The position numbers and the translations under genes are program-made. The notes under the pieces were generated by a model. It was not told the DNA's origin, made no database searches, and saw nothing but the letters and a program-made list of their open reading frames with translations. Shown piece after piece: positions 34,841-43,957 of a stretch of DNA of 64,000 nucleotides; position 1 is the first letter of the stretch; the number at the start of each line of letters is the position of its first letter. Source of the stretch: Xenophilus aerolatus (GTDB taxonomy: Bacteria; Pseudomonadota; Gammaproteobacteria; Burkholderiales; Burkholderiaceae_C); assembly GCA_030418545.1 (NCBI GenBank), contig QAIB01000001.1, forward strand, positions 930,001-994,000, read 5' to 3'.

Positions 34841-36176
34841 TCTGCTCGACCTGCGCGGCGATGGCGAGCACGGCGTCGTCGCGCAGCGCGGCATGCCACA
34901 GCATCAGGCCCACCGGCAGCTCGCCGGGCGCATGGCAGGGGATCGAGATGGCGCAGCCGTCGAGCATGTTCACGACCGATGGGTTGCGCAGCAGCAGCGC
35001 ATTGACGCGGAAGAACTCGGCATCGCGGTCCTCGCCGGGCGCGACGTCCGCCAGCGGCGGCGCGACGATGGGCACCGTGGGCGAAAGGATCGCGTCATAG
35101 GGCGCGAGCGCCGCTTCCATGCGACCGATCCAGGCGGCGCGCGCGTGGACCAGGTCGATGTATTCGTACGCCTTCATGGCCGCGCCCTTGAGGATGCGCT
35201 GTGCCACGCGCGGGTCGTAGCCTGCTGCGCTGCGCTCGAGCGGCAGGCGGTGCCAGGCATAGGCCTCGGCCGCCGAGAAGCCGCCGGTGGCGTTGATGGC
35301 CGGCAGGTCGGCCAGCGGGGGCAGGGCGATCTCGTCGATCACGGCACCGCCTGCACGCAGTTGGCGCAGGGTGCGATCGAAGGCGGCGGCCACCGTGGCG
35401 TCGAGGCCGTCGAGGAAAAGGTCCTTCACCACGGCGAGGCGGCGCTGCGCGAGCGGCGTAGGGGCGAGCTGGACGCGGCGATCGGCCAGGATTTCATGGA
35501 CCAGCACGGCATCGCGCACCGAGCGCGTCATGGCGCACGCGGTGTCGAGCGTGGTCGACAGCGGCACGGCGCCGGCCGTGGGCACCAGGCGCGCGGTGTT
35601 CTTGAAGCCGACGATGCCGTTCAGCGCGGCGGGGATGCGGATCGAGCCGCCGGTGTCCGAACCCAGGCCGACGAAGGCCGCGCCGGTCGCCACCGAGATC
35701 GCGGCGCCCGACGAGGAGCCGCCCGGCACGCGCGGGGTCCGGGCATCGGCGACGTTGACCGGCGTGCCGTGGTGCGGGTTCACGCCCACGCCAGAGAAGG
35801 CGAACTCGGTCATGTTGGTGCGGCCGATCAGTGCACCGCCGGCCGCCAGCAGGCGCGCGACTGCGGGCGCATGGGATCTGGCAGCTGGCGAATGGGCCAG
35901 CACCACCGAGCCGGCCGGCGTGGGCTGGCCGGCGATGTCGAACAGGTCCTTGACCGACACCGCCAGGCCAGCCAAGGGCTGCTCGGTGCGCGCGGCGGCA
36001 GCGGCGGCGCGGGCGCCGTCGAAGTCGGTGTGCAGGAAGGTTCGGGCGTTGGCGGGCGACTCGGCCGCGGCGATGGCGCGTTCCAGTTCGGTGCGGGCGT
36101 CGGTGCGGCCCGCCTGCAGGGCCTCGCGGGTGGTGACGAGATCGGGGAGGGCGGCGGGTTCGGGCATCGAGGGCAT
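34824..36176 (-). CDS. Amidase (amidase signature family)
   Basis: 450-aa amidase with the Ser-cisSer-Lys triad: Lys in AVSVKDLFD (about residue 90), cis-Ser in the GGSSSGAA signature (about residue 155) and nucleophilic Ser in GSDTGGSIRIPA. The family hydrolyses amides of unknown kind; it is not GatA, having no adjacent gatB/gatC. ATG at 36176 (MPSMPEP) is chosen over a further one. The last five codons and stop come from repeat copy G, so the C-terminus may be altered from the ancestral one. Confidence 0.88.
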   Translation of the reverse strand: MPSMPEPAALPDLVTTREALQAGRTDARTELERAIAAAESPANARTFLHTDFDGARAAAAAARTEQPLAGLAVSVKDLFDIAGQPTPAGSVVLAHSPAARSHAPAVARLLAAGGALIGRTNMTEFAFSGVGVNPHHGTPVNVADARTPRVPGGSSSGAAISVATGAAFVGLGSDTGGSIRIPAALNGIVGFKNTARLVPTAGAVPLSTTLDTACAMTRSVRDAVLVHEILADRRVQLAPTPLAQRRLAVVKDLFLDGLDATVAAAFDRTLRQLRAGGAVIDEIALPPLADLPAINATGGFSAAEAYAWHRLPLERSAAGYDPRVAQRILKGAAMKAYEYIDLVHARAAWIGRMEAALAPYDAILSPTVPIVAPPLADVAPGEDRDAEFFRVNALLLRNPSVVNMLDGCAISIPCHAPGELPVGLMLWHAALRDDAVLAIAAQVEQMLRNR

Positions 36177-36253
36177 CGGCGGGACGGGGTCGAGGTCAGG
36201 GACCACGGGCGGCCTGCACCACCCGGGCATGCAACCGGAGGTGAATCACCCGG

Positions 36254-36280
36254 CTGAAAATCGCCTGCGCATGCTATACT
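36254..36280 (+). promoter_or_regulatory. Predicted rpsB promoter
   Basis: TATACT at 36275-36280 is preceded by TGC, an extended -10 element; CTGAAA at 36254-36259 is a weak -35 with 15-bp spacing. Transcription would start near 36288, giving a leader of about 170 nt before rpsB. Confidence 0.55.
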
Positions 36281-36287
36281 CTTTGGG

Positions 36288-36459
36288 TTCCGCTGCAGGC
36301 CCTTTCCTCGAGTGATGAGCCAGCGGCGGGATGCATCCGCGAACCAGCCCTTTCAAGGTGTCCGGTGCATGGCCGGTCTGCAGCACGTTCAGTGCGTACG
36401 CAGTCCAGGCGATGTCCGGAAGCGGGCTGGATTCAAGACCCAACCTTTGGAGCAATTCA
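36288..36459 (+). other. Long 5' leader of rpsB (about 170 nt)
   Basis: The region from the predicted start to the rpsB ATG has no gene. In other bacteria ribosomal protein S2 represses its own message through a structured leader; an equivalent role here is possible but no structure has been computed. Confidence 0.4.
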
Positions 36460-37215
36460 ATGTCCACCACCATGCGTGAAATGCTGGAAGCCGGTGTCCA
36501 CTTCGGTCACCAAACCCGCTTCTGGAACCCCAAGATGGCGCCGTTCATTTTCGGCAGCCGTAACAAGATCCACATCATCAACCTGGAAAAATCGCTGCCG
36601 ATGTTCCAGGAGGCGCAGAAGTACGCCAAGCAGCTGACCGCCAACCGCGGCACCATCCTGTTCGTGGGCACCAAGCGCCAGGCCCGTGAACTCGTCGCCG
36701 ACGAGGCCCGCCGTGCCGGCATGCCCTACGTCGACACCCGCTGGCTCGGTGGCATGCTGACCAACTTCAAGACGGTCAAGACCTCCATCAAGCGCCTGAA
36801 GGACATGAAGGCCCAGCAGGAAGCCGGCCTCGACAGCATGTCGAAGAAGGAACAGCTGACCTTCACCCGCGAGATCGAGAAGCTCGAGAAGGACATCGGC
36901 GGCATCCAGGACATGGCTGCACTGCCCGACGCCATCTTCGTGATCGACGTGGGCTTCCACAAGATCGCCGTGGCTGAAGCCAAGAAGCTCGGCATTCCGC
37001 TGATCGGCGTGGTCGACTCCAACCACTCGCCCGAAGGCATCGATTACGTGATCCCCGGCAACGACGACTCGTCCAAGGCCGTGGCGCTGTACGCCCGTGG
37101 CATGGCCGACGCCGTGATCGAAGGCCGTAACAACGCGGCCGCCGACGTGGTCAAGGCCGTGGCCGCCGAAGGCAGCGACGAATTCGTCGAAGTCGAAGAG
37201 GGCGCGTCCGCCTGA
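36460..37215 (+). CDS. rpsB: Ribosomal protein S2
   Basis: 251-aa 30S component. Shows the start [34 protein letters not shown] and [12 protein letters not shown] motifs typical of bacterial S2. A TTGGAG site lies seven bases before the ATG. A terminator-like hairpin separates it from tsf, an arrangement known from the rpsB-tsf operon. Confidence 0.98.
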   Translation: MSTTMREMLEAGVHFGHQTRFWNPKMAPFIFGSRNKIHIINLEKSLPMFQEAQKYAKQLTANRGTILFVGTKRQARELVADEARRAGMPYVDTRWLGGMLTNFKTVKTSIKRLKDMKAQQEAGLDSMSKKEQLTFTREIEKLEKDIGGIQDMAALPDAIFVIDVGFHKIAVAEAKKLGIPLIGVVDSNHSPEGIDYVIPGNDDSSKAVALYARGMADAVIEGRNNAAADVVKAVAAEGSDEFVEVEEGASA

Positions 37216-37238
37216 GCTGGCGCTGCGCGAGCCTGAAG

Positions 37239-37264
37239 AAGGGGCTTCGTTGCCCCTTTTTTTT
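37239..37264 (+). terminator. Attenuator-type terminator between rpsB and tsf
   Basis: AAGGGGC / GCCCCTT with a 6-nt loop TTCGTT (37246-37251), ending in a run of eight Ts (37257-37264). Only 35 bases before tsf, so it probably terminates part of the transcripts and lowers tsf and downstream expression relative to S2. Confidence 0.85.
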
Positions 37265-37298
37265 AATCTGAATTTGAGATAACGGACGGAGTAATCAA

Positions 37299-38222
37299 AT
37301 GGCTGCAATCACCGCTAGCATGGTCGCCGAACTGCGCGCCAAGACCGACGCGCCGATGATGGAATGCAAGAAGGCCCTGACCGAGGCCGAAGGCAACATG
37401 GAAAAGGCCGAGGAGATCCTGCGCGTCAAGCTGGGCAACAAGGCCGGCAAGGCCGCCGCCCGCGTCACGGCCGAAGGCGTGGTCGCCGCGTACCTCGACG
37501 GCAAGACCGGCGCCATGGTCGAAGTCAACAGCGAAACCGACTTCGTGAGCAAGAACGACTCGTTCATCGCCATGGCCCAGGCCGCGGCCGAGCTGGTCGC
37601 CAAGCACAACCCGGCCGACCTGGCCGCGCTGGGCGCGCTGCCCTATTCCCAGGACAGCTTCGGCCCCACGCTGGAAGACGTGCGCAAAGGCCTGATCGGC
37701 AAGATCGGCGAGAACATGAGCTTCCGCCGCTTCAAGCGCTTCGCGTCGGATGCCAAGCTGGCCTCGTACCTGCACGGCACGCGCATCGGCGTGGTGGTCG
37801 AGTTCGAAGGTGACGACACGGCCGCCAAGGACGTGGCGATGCACGTCGCCGCCATGAAGCCGGTCGCGCTGACGTCGGCCGACGTGCCCGCCGAGCTGAT
37901 CGAGAAGGAACGTTCGGTCGCCGCCGGCAAGGCCGAGGAAGACCGCAAGGCCGCCGAAGCCGCGGGCAAGCAGCCGCAGCCGGCCGACATCGTTGCCAAG
38001 CGCATCGAAGGCGGCGTGCAGAAGTTCCTCAAGGAAGTCTCGCTGCACAACCAGGCTTTCGTGAAGAACGACAAGCAGACCGTCGAGCAGATGCTCAAGG
38101 AAAAAGGCACCACCATCAAGGGCTTCACGCTCTTCGTGGTCGGCGAGGGCATCGAGAAGAAGGTCGACGACTTCGCGGCCGAAGTGGCCGCCCAGGTCGC
38201 TGCCGCCAAGGCCGCCGCCTGA
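37299..38222 (+). CDS. tsf: Elongation factor Ts
   Basis: 307-aa guanine-nucleotide exchange factor for EF-Tu. N-terminal [22 protein letters not shown]-like domain, the TDFV exchange motif in [10 protein letters not shown] (around residue 78), and helical C-terminal core. ATG follows a GGACGGAG site. Length and motifs are normal. Confidence 0.98.
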   Translation: MAAITASMVAELRAKTDAPMMECKKALTEAEGNMEKAEEILRVKLGNKAGKAAARVTAEGVVAAYLDGKTGAMVEVNSETDFVSKNDSFIAMAQAAAELVAKHNPADLAALGALPYSQDSFGPTLEDVRKGLIGKIGENMSFRRFKRFASDAKLASYLHGTRIGVVVEFEGDDTAAKDVAMHVAAMKPVALTSADVPAELIEKERSVAAGKAEEDRKAAEAAGKQPQPADIVAKRIEGGVQKFLKEVSLHNQAFVKNDKQTVEQMLKEKGTTIKGFTLFVVGEGIEKKVDDFAAEVAAQVAAAKAAA

Positions 38223-38317
38223 GCCCGCCCGCCGGGGCGCGCGCCGTCGTGGCGCCGCCCCGTCCTGACTCCTCCACGACTTACACTCCCACCGCCAACC
38301 TCCAGAGGACCTTGCCC

Positions 38318-39052
38318 ATGCCCGACGCCCGCCCAGCCCACAAGCGAATCTTGTTGAAGCTGTCGGGTGAGGCGCTGATGGGTGACGATGCCTTCGGCAT
38401 CAACCGCGCGACGATCGTGCGCATGGTGGAGGAGGTGGCGGAGGTGGTGAACCTCGGCGTCGAGGTGGCCGTCGTCATCGGCGGCGGCAACATCTTCCGC
38501 GGCGTCGCGGGCGGTTCCGTCGGCATGGACCGCGCCACCGCCGACTACATGGGCATGCTGGCCACGGTGATGAACTCGCTGGCGCTGGCCGATGCCATGA
38601 ACAAGCAAGGGCTCACGGCACGCGTGATGTCGGCCATTGCGATCGAGCAGGTGGTCGAGCCCTACGTGCGGCCCAAGGCGCTGCAGTACCTCGAGGAAGG
38701 CAAGGTGGTGGTCTTCGCGGCCGGCACCGGCAACCCGTTCTTCACCACCGACACCGCGGCCGCACTGCGCGGCGCCGAGATCGGTGCCGAACTGGTGCTC
38801 AAGGCCACCAAGGTCGACGGCGTCTACAGCGCCGATCCCAAGAAGGACCCGTCGGCGACGCGCTATTCGAAGCTCAGTTTCGACGAGGCCATCGCGCAGA
38901 ACCTCGGCATCATGGATGCGACCGCGTTCGCGCTGTGCCGCGATCAGAACCTGCCGATCAAGGTGTTCTCGATCTTCAAGAACGGCGCCCTCAAGCGCGT
39001 CGTGATGGGCGAGGACGAAGGCACGCTGGTGCATGCCCAGGAGACTCACTGA
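38318..39052 (+). CDS. pyrH: UMP kinase
   Basis: 244-aa amino-acid-kinase fold enzyme phosphorylating UMP to UDP, the first step of UTP supply. KLSGEALMG (residues 14-22), GGGNIFRG and [15 protein letters not shown] (near 140) are visible. The ATG at 38318 ([20 protein letters not shown]) is the best start since a longer upstream frame lacks a site. The stop overlaps frr by one base. Confidence 0.97.
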   Translation: MPDARPAHKRILLKLSGEALMGDDAFGINRATIVRMVEEVAEVVNLGVEVAVVIGGGNIFRGVAGGSVGMDRATADYMGMLATVMNSLALADAMNKQGLTARVMSAIAIEQVVEPYVRPKALQYLEEGKVVVFAAGTGNPFFTTDTAAALRGAEIGAELVLKATKVDGVYSADPKKDPSATRYSKLSFDEAIAQNLGIMDATAFALCRDQNLPIKVFSIFKNGALKRVVMGEDEGTLVHAQETH

Positions 39053-39612
39053 TGACCATTGCAGATATCCGCAACCAGGCCGAAGCGAAGATGAAACAGT
39101 CGATCGCGGCCTTCCAGAACAACCTGTCGAAGATCCGCACCGGCCGTGCCAACCCGGCGCTGCTCGATGCCGTGCACGTGGAATATTACGGCTCGCAGGT
39201 GCCGCTGTCGCAGGTCGCGAACGTGGCGCTGATCGATGCACGCACGATCAGCGTGCAGCCCTGGGAAAAGGGCATGGGCGCCAAGATCGAGAAGGCCATC
39301 CGCGAAAGCGACCTGGGCCTGAACCCCGCCAGCATGGGCGACCTCATCCGTGTGCCGATGCCGCCGATGAGCGAGGAGCGCCGCAAGGAGATGACCAAGC
39401 TGGCGCGCAACGAGGGCGAGAACGCCAAGATCGCCACCCGGAACCTGCGCCGCGATGCCAACGAGGCCGTGAAGAAGCTGGTCAAGGACAAGCAGGCCTC
39501 CGAGGACGACCAGAAGCGCGCCGAGGCCGACATCCAGAAGGTCACCGACCGCTACATCGCCGAGATCGACAAGCTGGTCACCGCCAAAGAGGCGGAGATC
39601 ATGGCCGTATGA
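39052..39612 (+). CDS. frr: Ribosome recycling factor
   Basis: 186-aa protein that, with EF-G, dissociates ribosomes after termination. Begins [14 protein letters not shown]; the RTGRANP loop and the [11 protein letters not shown] helix are present. Overlaps the pyrH stop by one base (TGATG), usual in this operon. Confidence 0.98.
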   Translation: MTIADIRNQAEAKMKQSIAAFQNNLSKIRTGRANPALLDAVHVEYYGSQVPLSQVANVALIDARTISVQPWEKGMGAKIEKAIRESDLGLNPASMGDLIRVPMPPMSEERRKEMTKLARNEGENAKIATRNLRRDANEAVKKLVKDKQASEDDQKRAEADIQKVTDRYIAEIDKLVTAKEAEIMAV

Positions 39613-39629
39613 CCCTGGCCCCCACGCTC

Positions 39630-39715
39630 CGCCCGCTGCGCGTGGGTCGCTGCCCCCCGGGGGATCGCTCGCGGCTTGGGGCGGCCCGGCGCCGCTCGGC
39701 GGCGCCCGTGGCCAT
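39630..39715 (+). repeat. GC-rich dispersed repeat before uppS
   Basis: The frr-uppS gap of 121 bases holds CTGCGCGTGGGTCGCTGCCC then CCCGGGGGATCG and GGGGCGGCCCGGCG, with self-complementary GGGGG/CCCCC parts. I recall similar tracts scattered between genes in related genomes; no second copy is in this window, so this is tentative. Confidence 0.35.
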
Positions 39716-39733
39716 CGCTTGCGCCGACCTTCG

Positions 39734-40477
39734 ATGAGTGCCTCGCGCACCGTCCCGCATCACATCGCCATCGTGATGGATGGCAACGGCCGTTGGGCCA
39801 CCCGCCGTTTTCTCCCGCGGGTGGCGGGCCACAAGCAGGGCGTCGAGTCGCTGCGTCGCTGCGTCAAGGCCTGTGCCGACCGGGGCGTGGCGGTGCTGAC
39901 CGTGTTCGCCTTCTCGTCGGAGAACTGGAACCGGCCCCAGGACGAGGTGTCGGGCCTGATGGAACTCCTCGTCGTGGCGCTCGGCCGCGAGGTGCCGCAG
40001 CTTCAGGCAGACGGCGTGCGGCTGCATTTCGTCGGCGAGCGTCAGGGGCTGTCGGAGCGGATCCGCAACGGCCTCGCGCAGGCAGAGGCTGCCACGGCGC
40101 ACAATGGGCGGCTGGTGCTCAACGTCTGCTTCAACTATGGCGGACGCTGGGACATCGCACAGGCGGCGGCCACGCTGGCAGCCCAGGGCCTGCCGCCGAC
40201 CGAGCTCAACCTCGACCGCGCGATGGCGCTCGCCCACGTGCCGGACCCGGACCTGTTCATCCGCACCGGCGGTGAGCAGCGACTGTCCAATTTCCTTCTC
40301 TGGCAGAGCGCCTACGCGGAGCTGTTCTTCAGCGACCGCCTCTGGCCCGATTTCGACGAGGCCGCGCTGGACGAGGCGATCGCCGCCTTCGGCCGACGCG
40401 AACGGCGTTTCGGCCAGACCTCCGCCCAGCTCGATGGCGCTGCCGCCCCGGCGGCTCCCCAGCAACAAACAGCCTGA
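39734..40477 (+). CDS. uppS: Undecaprenyl diphosphate synthase
   Basis: cis-Prenyltransferase making the C55 lipid carrier for peptidoglycan and O-antigen. 247 aa with the catalytic [10 protein letters not shown] (Asp about residue 15), [18 protein letters not shown] and the [15 protein letters not shown] motif. Supplied with precursors by the MEP pathway genes ispD, ispF and dxr of this window. Followed by cdsA. Confidence 0.97.
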   Translation: MSASRTVPHHIAIVMDGNGRWATRRFLPRVAGHKQGVESLRRCVKACADRGVAVLTVFAFSSENWNRPQDEVSGLMELLVVALGREVPQLQADGVRLHFVGERQGLSERIRNGLAQAEAATAHNGRLVLNVCFNYGGRWDIAQAAATLAAQGLPPTELNLDRAMALAHVPDPDLFIRTGGEQRLSNFLLWQSAYAELFFSDRLWPDFDEAALDEAIAAFGRRERRFGQTSAQLDGAAAPAAPQQQTA

Positions 40478-40485
40478 CGGCGCGC

Positions 40486-41334
40486 ATGCTCAAGCAACGC
40501 ATCATCACCGCGCTCGTCCTGCTCGCGATCCTGCTGCCGGCGCTGTTCTATCCCGGATCTCACGTCCCCTTCGCCTGCATCATGCTGGTGATGATCTCAG
40601 CGGCCGGCTGGGAGTGGGGCCGGCTGAACGGCTATGGCCCGCGCATGGCGCTGTTCATCGGCTTCGAGGCCTTGGCGCTGTGCGTCCTGTCCTGGGTTCT
40701 GGGCCTGCTTCAGCTGCGGTTGACCGGGTTGTGGATCGTCGCCGGCGCGGCGTGGGTGCTGGTCGGTGGCGCCTTGCTCAAGGTGGCCGTGCCCGGATGG
40801 CCGCGGATTCCCAAGCCGCTTCGGCTCGTGGGCGGGCTGCTGGCACTCTGGGTGGCGTGGCTGGCCGTGGTGCATGCCCGCATGATCGGCATCAACTTCC
40901 TGCTGTCGATCCTGGTCCTCGTGTGGGTGGCCGACGTGTTCGCCTATTTCGCGGGTCGTGCCTTCGGCCTCAAGTTCACGCGCAACAAGCTGGCGCCGGC
41001 AATCAGTCCCGGCAAGAGCTGGGAAGGCGTCTGGGGCGGCATGATCGGCGTGCTGGTGCTCGCCTTCGCCTGGGTCTGGGCGGACCGGGCGGCGGGGGCG
41101 CTGGTGCCGAGCCTCTACTCGCACCTGGCGGGGCGCGGATGGTGGCTGCTCGTGCTGGGCGCGTTGTTCCTCGCGGCAATGAGCGTCGTGGGCGACCTGG
41201 TCGAGTCGCTCATCAAGCGCAGTGCCGGCGCCAAGGACAGCAGCCAGCTCCTGCCGGGCCATGGTGGCGTGCTCGACCGGGTGGATGCCCTGTTGCCGAC
41301 GCTGCCGCTCGCGATGATGCTCGCGTCCCTGTGA
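40486..41334 (+). CDS. cdsA: Phosphatidate cytidylyltransferase
   Basis: Multi-pass membrane enzyme making CDP-diacylglycerol for phospholipids. 282 aa with about eight hydrophobic segments and the signature [21 protein letters not shown] (last ~20 residues of that block around 240-260). Stop overlaps the GTG of dxr by four bases. Confidence 0.97.
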   Translation: MLKQRIITALVLLAILLPALFYPGSHVPFACIMLVMISAAGWEWGRLNGYGPRMALFIGFEALALCVLSWVLGLLQLRLTGLWIVAGAAWVLVGGALLKVAVPGWPRIPKPLRLVGGLLALWVAWLAVVHARMIGINFLLSILVLVWVADVFAYFAGRAFGLKFTRNKLAPAISPGKSWEGVWGGMIGVLVLAFAWVWADRAAGALVPSLYSHLAGRGWWLLVLGALFLAAMSVVGDLVESLIKRSAGAKDSSQLLPGHGGVLDRVDALLPTLPLAMMLASL

Positions 41335-42527
41335 AGACCCTTTCCGTTCCCCGCCAACGCGTCACCGTGCTGGGCTCGACCGGCTCGGTGGGTGTCAGCA
41401 CGCTGGACGTGATTGCCCGTCACCCGGATCGCTTCGAGGTGTTCGCGCTGTCGGCGGCCACCAAGGTGGACGAGTTGCTCGCACAGTGCGCGCGGTTCAA
41501 GCCGCGGTTCGCGGCGATGGCGAGCGAACCCCATGCTGCGCTGCTGGTCGAAAAGCTCAAGCAAAACGGGCTTGAAACCCGCGTGATCATTGCCCAAGAT
41601 GCTATTGAAACCATAGCGTCGGACGACGACGTCGACATCGTCATGGCCGCCATCGTCGGCGCTGCCGGCCTGGCGCCGTGCCTGGCCGCCGCGCGTGCCG
41701 GCAAGCGCCTGCTGCTGGCCAACAAGGAAGCGCTGGTGGTGGGCGGCGAACTGTTCATGGACGCCGTGCGGCGCGGTGGCGCGACCCTGCTGCCCATCGA
41801 CAGCGAGCATTCCGCGATCTTCCAGTGCCTGCCCGAAGACCCGGCGGTCTGGCCGCAGCGCATCGACAAGATCGTCCTGACTGCATCCGGTGGGCCCTTC
41901 CGCGAGCGCGAGGCCCATACGCTGGCGGCCGTCACCCCCGAGCAGGCCTGCGCCCACCCCAACTGGGTCATGGGGCGCAAGATCTCGGTGGACTCGGCGA
42001 CCATGATGAACAAGGCGCTCGAGGTGATCGAGGCCCGCCATCTCTTCGGCGTATCGCCGGACCAGATCGAGGTCGTCATCCATCCGCAGAGCGTGATCCA
42101 TTCGATGGTGCAGTTCGTCGACGGCTCGGTGCTGGCGCAACTGGGCACGCCCGACATGCGGGTGCCCATCGCCTGCGGCCTCGCCTGGCCGGCGCGGGTC
42201 GAGAGCGGCACCGCCCGTCTCGACTTCCGCACTCTGGGCGCGCTGACCTTCGAAGTCCCCGACGCCGGCCGTTTCCCCGGCCTCGATCTCGCCTGGCAGA
42301 CCTTGCGCGCCCCACCGGGCACCACGGCGGTCCTCAATGCGGCCAACGAGGTCGCGGTCGCTGCCTTCCTCGACCGGCGTCTGCGTTTCGATCGCATCCA
42401 TGCCGTCAACCTGGAAACTTTGGAGGCGGTGGCGCCGTCCAATCCCGGATCGCTGGCGGATCTGCTGGCGCTCGACGCCAGCGCGCGTGCGGCTGCCAAC
42501 GCCGCAGCGATCAGGCTGGCGGCCTGA
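41331..42527 (+). CDS. dxr: 1-deoxy-D-xylulose 5-phosphate reductoisomerase
   Basis: First committed MEP-pathway enzyme, NADPH- and metal-dependent. 398 aa: [19 protein letters not shown] loop near residue 15, [10 protein letters not shown] (about 127), [15 protein letters not shown] and [10 protein letters not shown] motifs all present. GTG start overlapping cdsA. Residues 81-96 ([16 protein letters not shown]) are encoded by a diverged 48-bp repeat copy in frame, in the N-terminal domain. Confidence 0.97.
   Translation: MKTLSVPRQRVTVLGSTGSVGVSTLDVIARHPDRFEVFALSAATKVDELLAQCARFKPRFAAMASEPHAALLVEKLKQNGLETRVIIAQDAIETIASDDDVDIVMAAIVGAAGLAPCLAAARAGKRLLLANKEALVVGGELFMDAVRRGGATLLPIDSEHSAIFQCLPEDPAVWPQRIDKIVLTASGGPFREREAHTLAAVTPEQACAHPNWVMGRKISVDSATMMNKALEVIEARHLFGVSPDQIEVVIHPQSVIHSMVQFVDGSVLAQLGTPDMRVPIACGLAWPARVESGTARLDFRTLGALTFEVPDAGRFPGLDLAWQTLRAPPGTTAVLNAANEVAVAAFLDRRLRFDRIHAVNLETLEAVAPSNPGSLADLLALDASARAAANAAAIRLAA
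41570..41618 (+). repeat. 48-bp dispersed repeat, copy H (inside dxr)
   Basis: The most diverged copy: the left part is largely changed (CTTGAAACCCGCGTGATC), but CCCAAGATGCTATTGAAACC and ATAGCG keep position and length. Gap-free 48-base alignment, sixteen codons in the dxr frame. Confidence 0.55.
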
Positions 42528-42548
42528 AGCCGCTCACAGGAGCCTCCC

Positions 42549-43919
42549 ATGCTCACCGTCGTTGCCTTCATCGTCGCCCTGGGCGTGCTCATCGCCGTCC
42601 ACGAGTACGGGCACTATCGCGTGGCAGTCGCATGCAACGTGCGGGTGCTGCGCTTCTCCATCGGCTTCGGCAAGACGCTGCTGCGCTGGAGGCCGCGGCG
42701 TCAGCACCCCGGCCAGGACACCGAGTTCGTCATCGGCGCGTTCCCGCTGGGCGGCTACGTGAAGATGCTGGACGAACGCGAGGCGCCGGTGCCGCCGGAA
42801 GAGCGCCATCGTGCCTTCAACACCCAGCCGCTTCGTGCGCGCGCCGCGATCGTGGCTGCGGGTCCGATCGCCAACCTGCTCCTGGCCGTCCTGCTGTACA
42901 GCGCCGTGAACTGGATCGGCGTGCAGGAGCCCAGGGCCGTGCTCGGCCAGCCGGTGGCCGGCTCGCTGGCCGCCGAGGCCGGGTTGCGTGGCGGCGAGCT
43001 GGTGACGCGGGCCGGCTTCGATGGTGACCTGGAGCCCGTGCAGTCTTTCGAGGATCTTCGTTGGCGCATCACCCGTGGCGCGCTGGACGGGCGGGACCTG
43101 ACGCTCGAACTCGCGCAGCCCGACGGCACGCGCGCCCACCAGGTCATGCTGCCGCTCGGCCGCATGGGGGCCAAGGATGCCGATCCGCAGATGTTCCGCA
43201 AGATCGGCATCCTGGCACCCTTCACGCGACCGGAGATCGGAGAGGTCATGGCCGGCGGCGCTGCCGAAAGGGCAGGTCTGCAGCGCGGCGACGTGGTGCG
43301 CGCGATCGGCAGCGCCGAGGTCGTCGACGGCCAGCAGTTGCGCGAACTCATCCGTGCCTCGGTCGACGGCAATGCACCGCGCACGCAGGCATGGCGCATC
43401 GAGCGCCAGGGCAGGGTCGTGACCTTGGATGTGACGCCCGACGTGCGGGAGGAGGGCGCCGCGCGCGTCGGCCGCGTCGCCGCCTACGTGGGCAGCCCGC
43501 CCGAGATGCTGACCGTGCGCCAGGGTGCGGTCGACGGACTCTGGCGTGGCGTGGTGCGCACCTGGGAAGTGTCGGCGCTCACGGTGCGCATGATGGGCAA
43601 GATGCTGATCGGCGAGGCGTCCATCAAGAACATCAGCGGACCGCTCACGATCGCCGACTATGCAGGCAAGTCGGCAAGCCTCGGATTGACCCAGTACCTC
43701 GTGTTTCTCGCCCTCATCAGCGTGAGCCTCGGCGTGCTGAACCTCATGCCTTTGCCGGTCCTCGATGGGGGGCACCTGATGTATTATCTTTGGGAGGGCC
43801 TGACCGGCAAGGGCGTCTCCGACGCCTGGATGGATCGGTTGCAACGCGGGGGGGTCGCGCTGCTGCTGGTCATGATGTCGATCGCACTCTTCAACGACGT
43901 GAACCGGCTCTTTGGTTAA
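42549..43919 (+). CDS. rseP: Regulator of sigma-E protease (site-2 zinc protease)
   Basis: Inner-membrane intramembrane protease that cuts anti-sigma factor RseA during envelope stress. 456 aa, N-terminal HEYGH metal motif (HExxH, about residues 18-22), two PDZ domains in the periplasm, and the second metal motif NLMPLPVLDGGH near residue 405. Cleavage machinery complete. Followed directly by bamA. Confidence 0.96.
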   Translation: MLTVVAFIVALGVLIAVHEYGHYRVAVACNVRVLRFSIGFGKTLLRWRPRRQHPGQDTEFVIGAFPLGGYVKMLDEREAPVPPEERHRAFNTQPLRARAAIVAAGPIANLLLAVLLYSAVNWIGVQEPRAVLGQPVAGSLAAEAGLRGGELVTRAGFDGDLEPVQSFEDLRWRITRGALDGRDLTLELAQPDGTRAHQVMLPLGRMGAKDADPQMFRKIGILAPFTRPEIGEVMAGGAAERAGLQRGDVVRAIGSAEVVDGQQLRELIRASVDGNAPRTQAWRIERQGRVVTLDVTPDVREEGAARVGRVAAYVGSPPEMLTVRQGAVDGLWRGVVRTWEVSALTVRMMGKMLIGEASIKNISGPLTIADYAGKSASLGLTQYLVFLALISVSLGVLNLMPLPVLDGGHLMYYLWEGLTGKGVSDAWMDRLQRGGVALLLVMMSIALFNDVNRLFG

Positions 43920-43957
43920 CTATCCGCCGGCCCCATGCGCGCCGGCCCATTTCTCAG

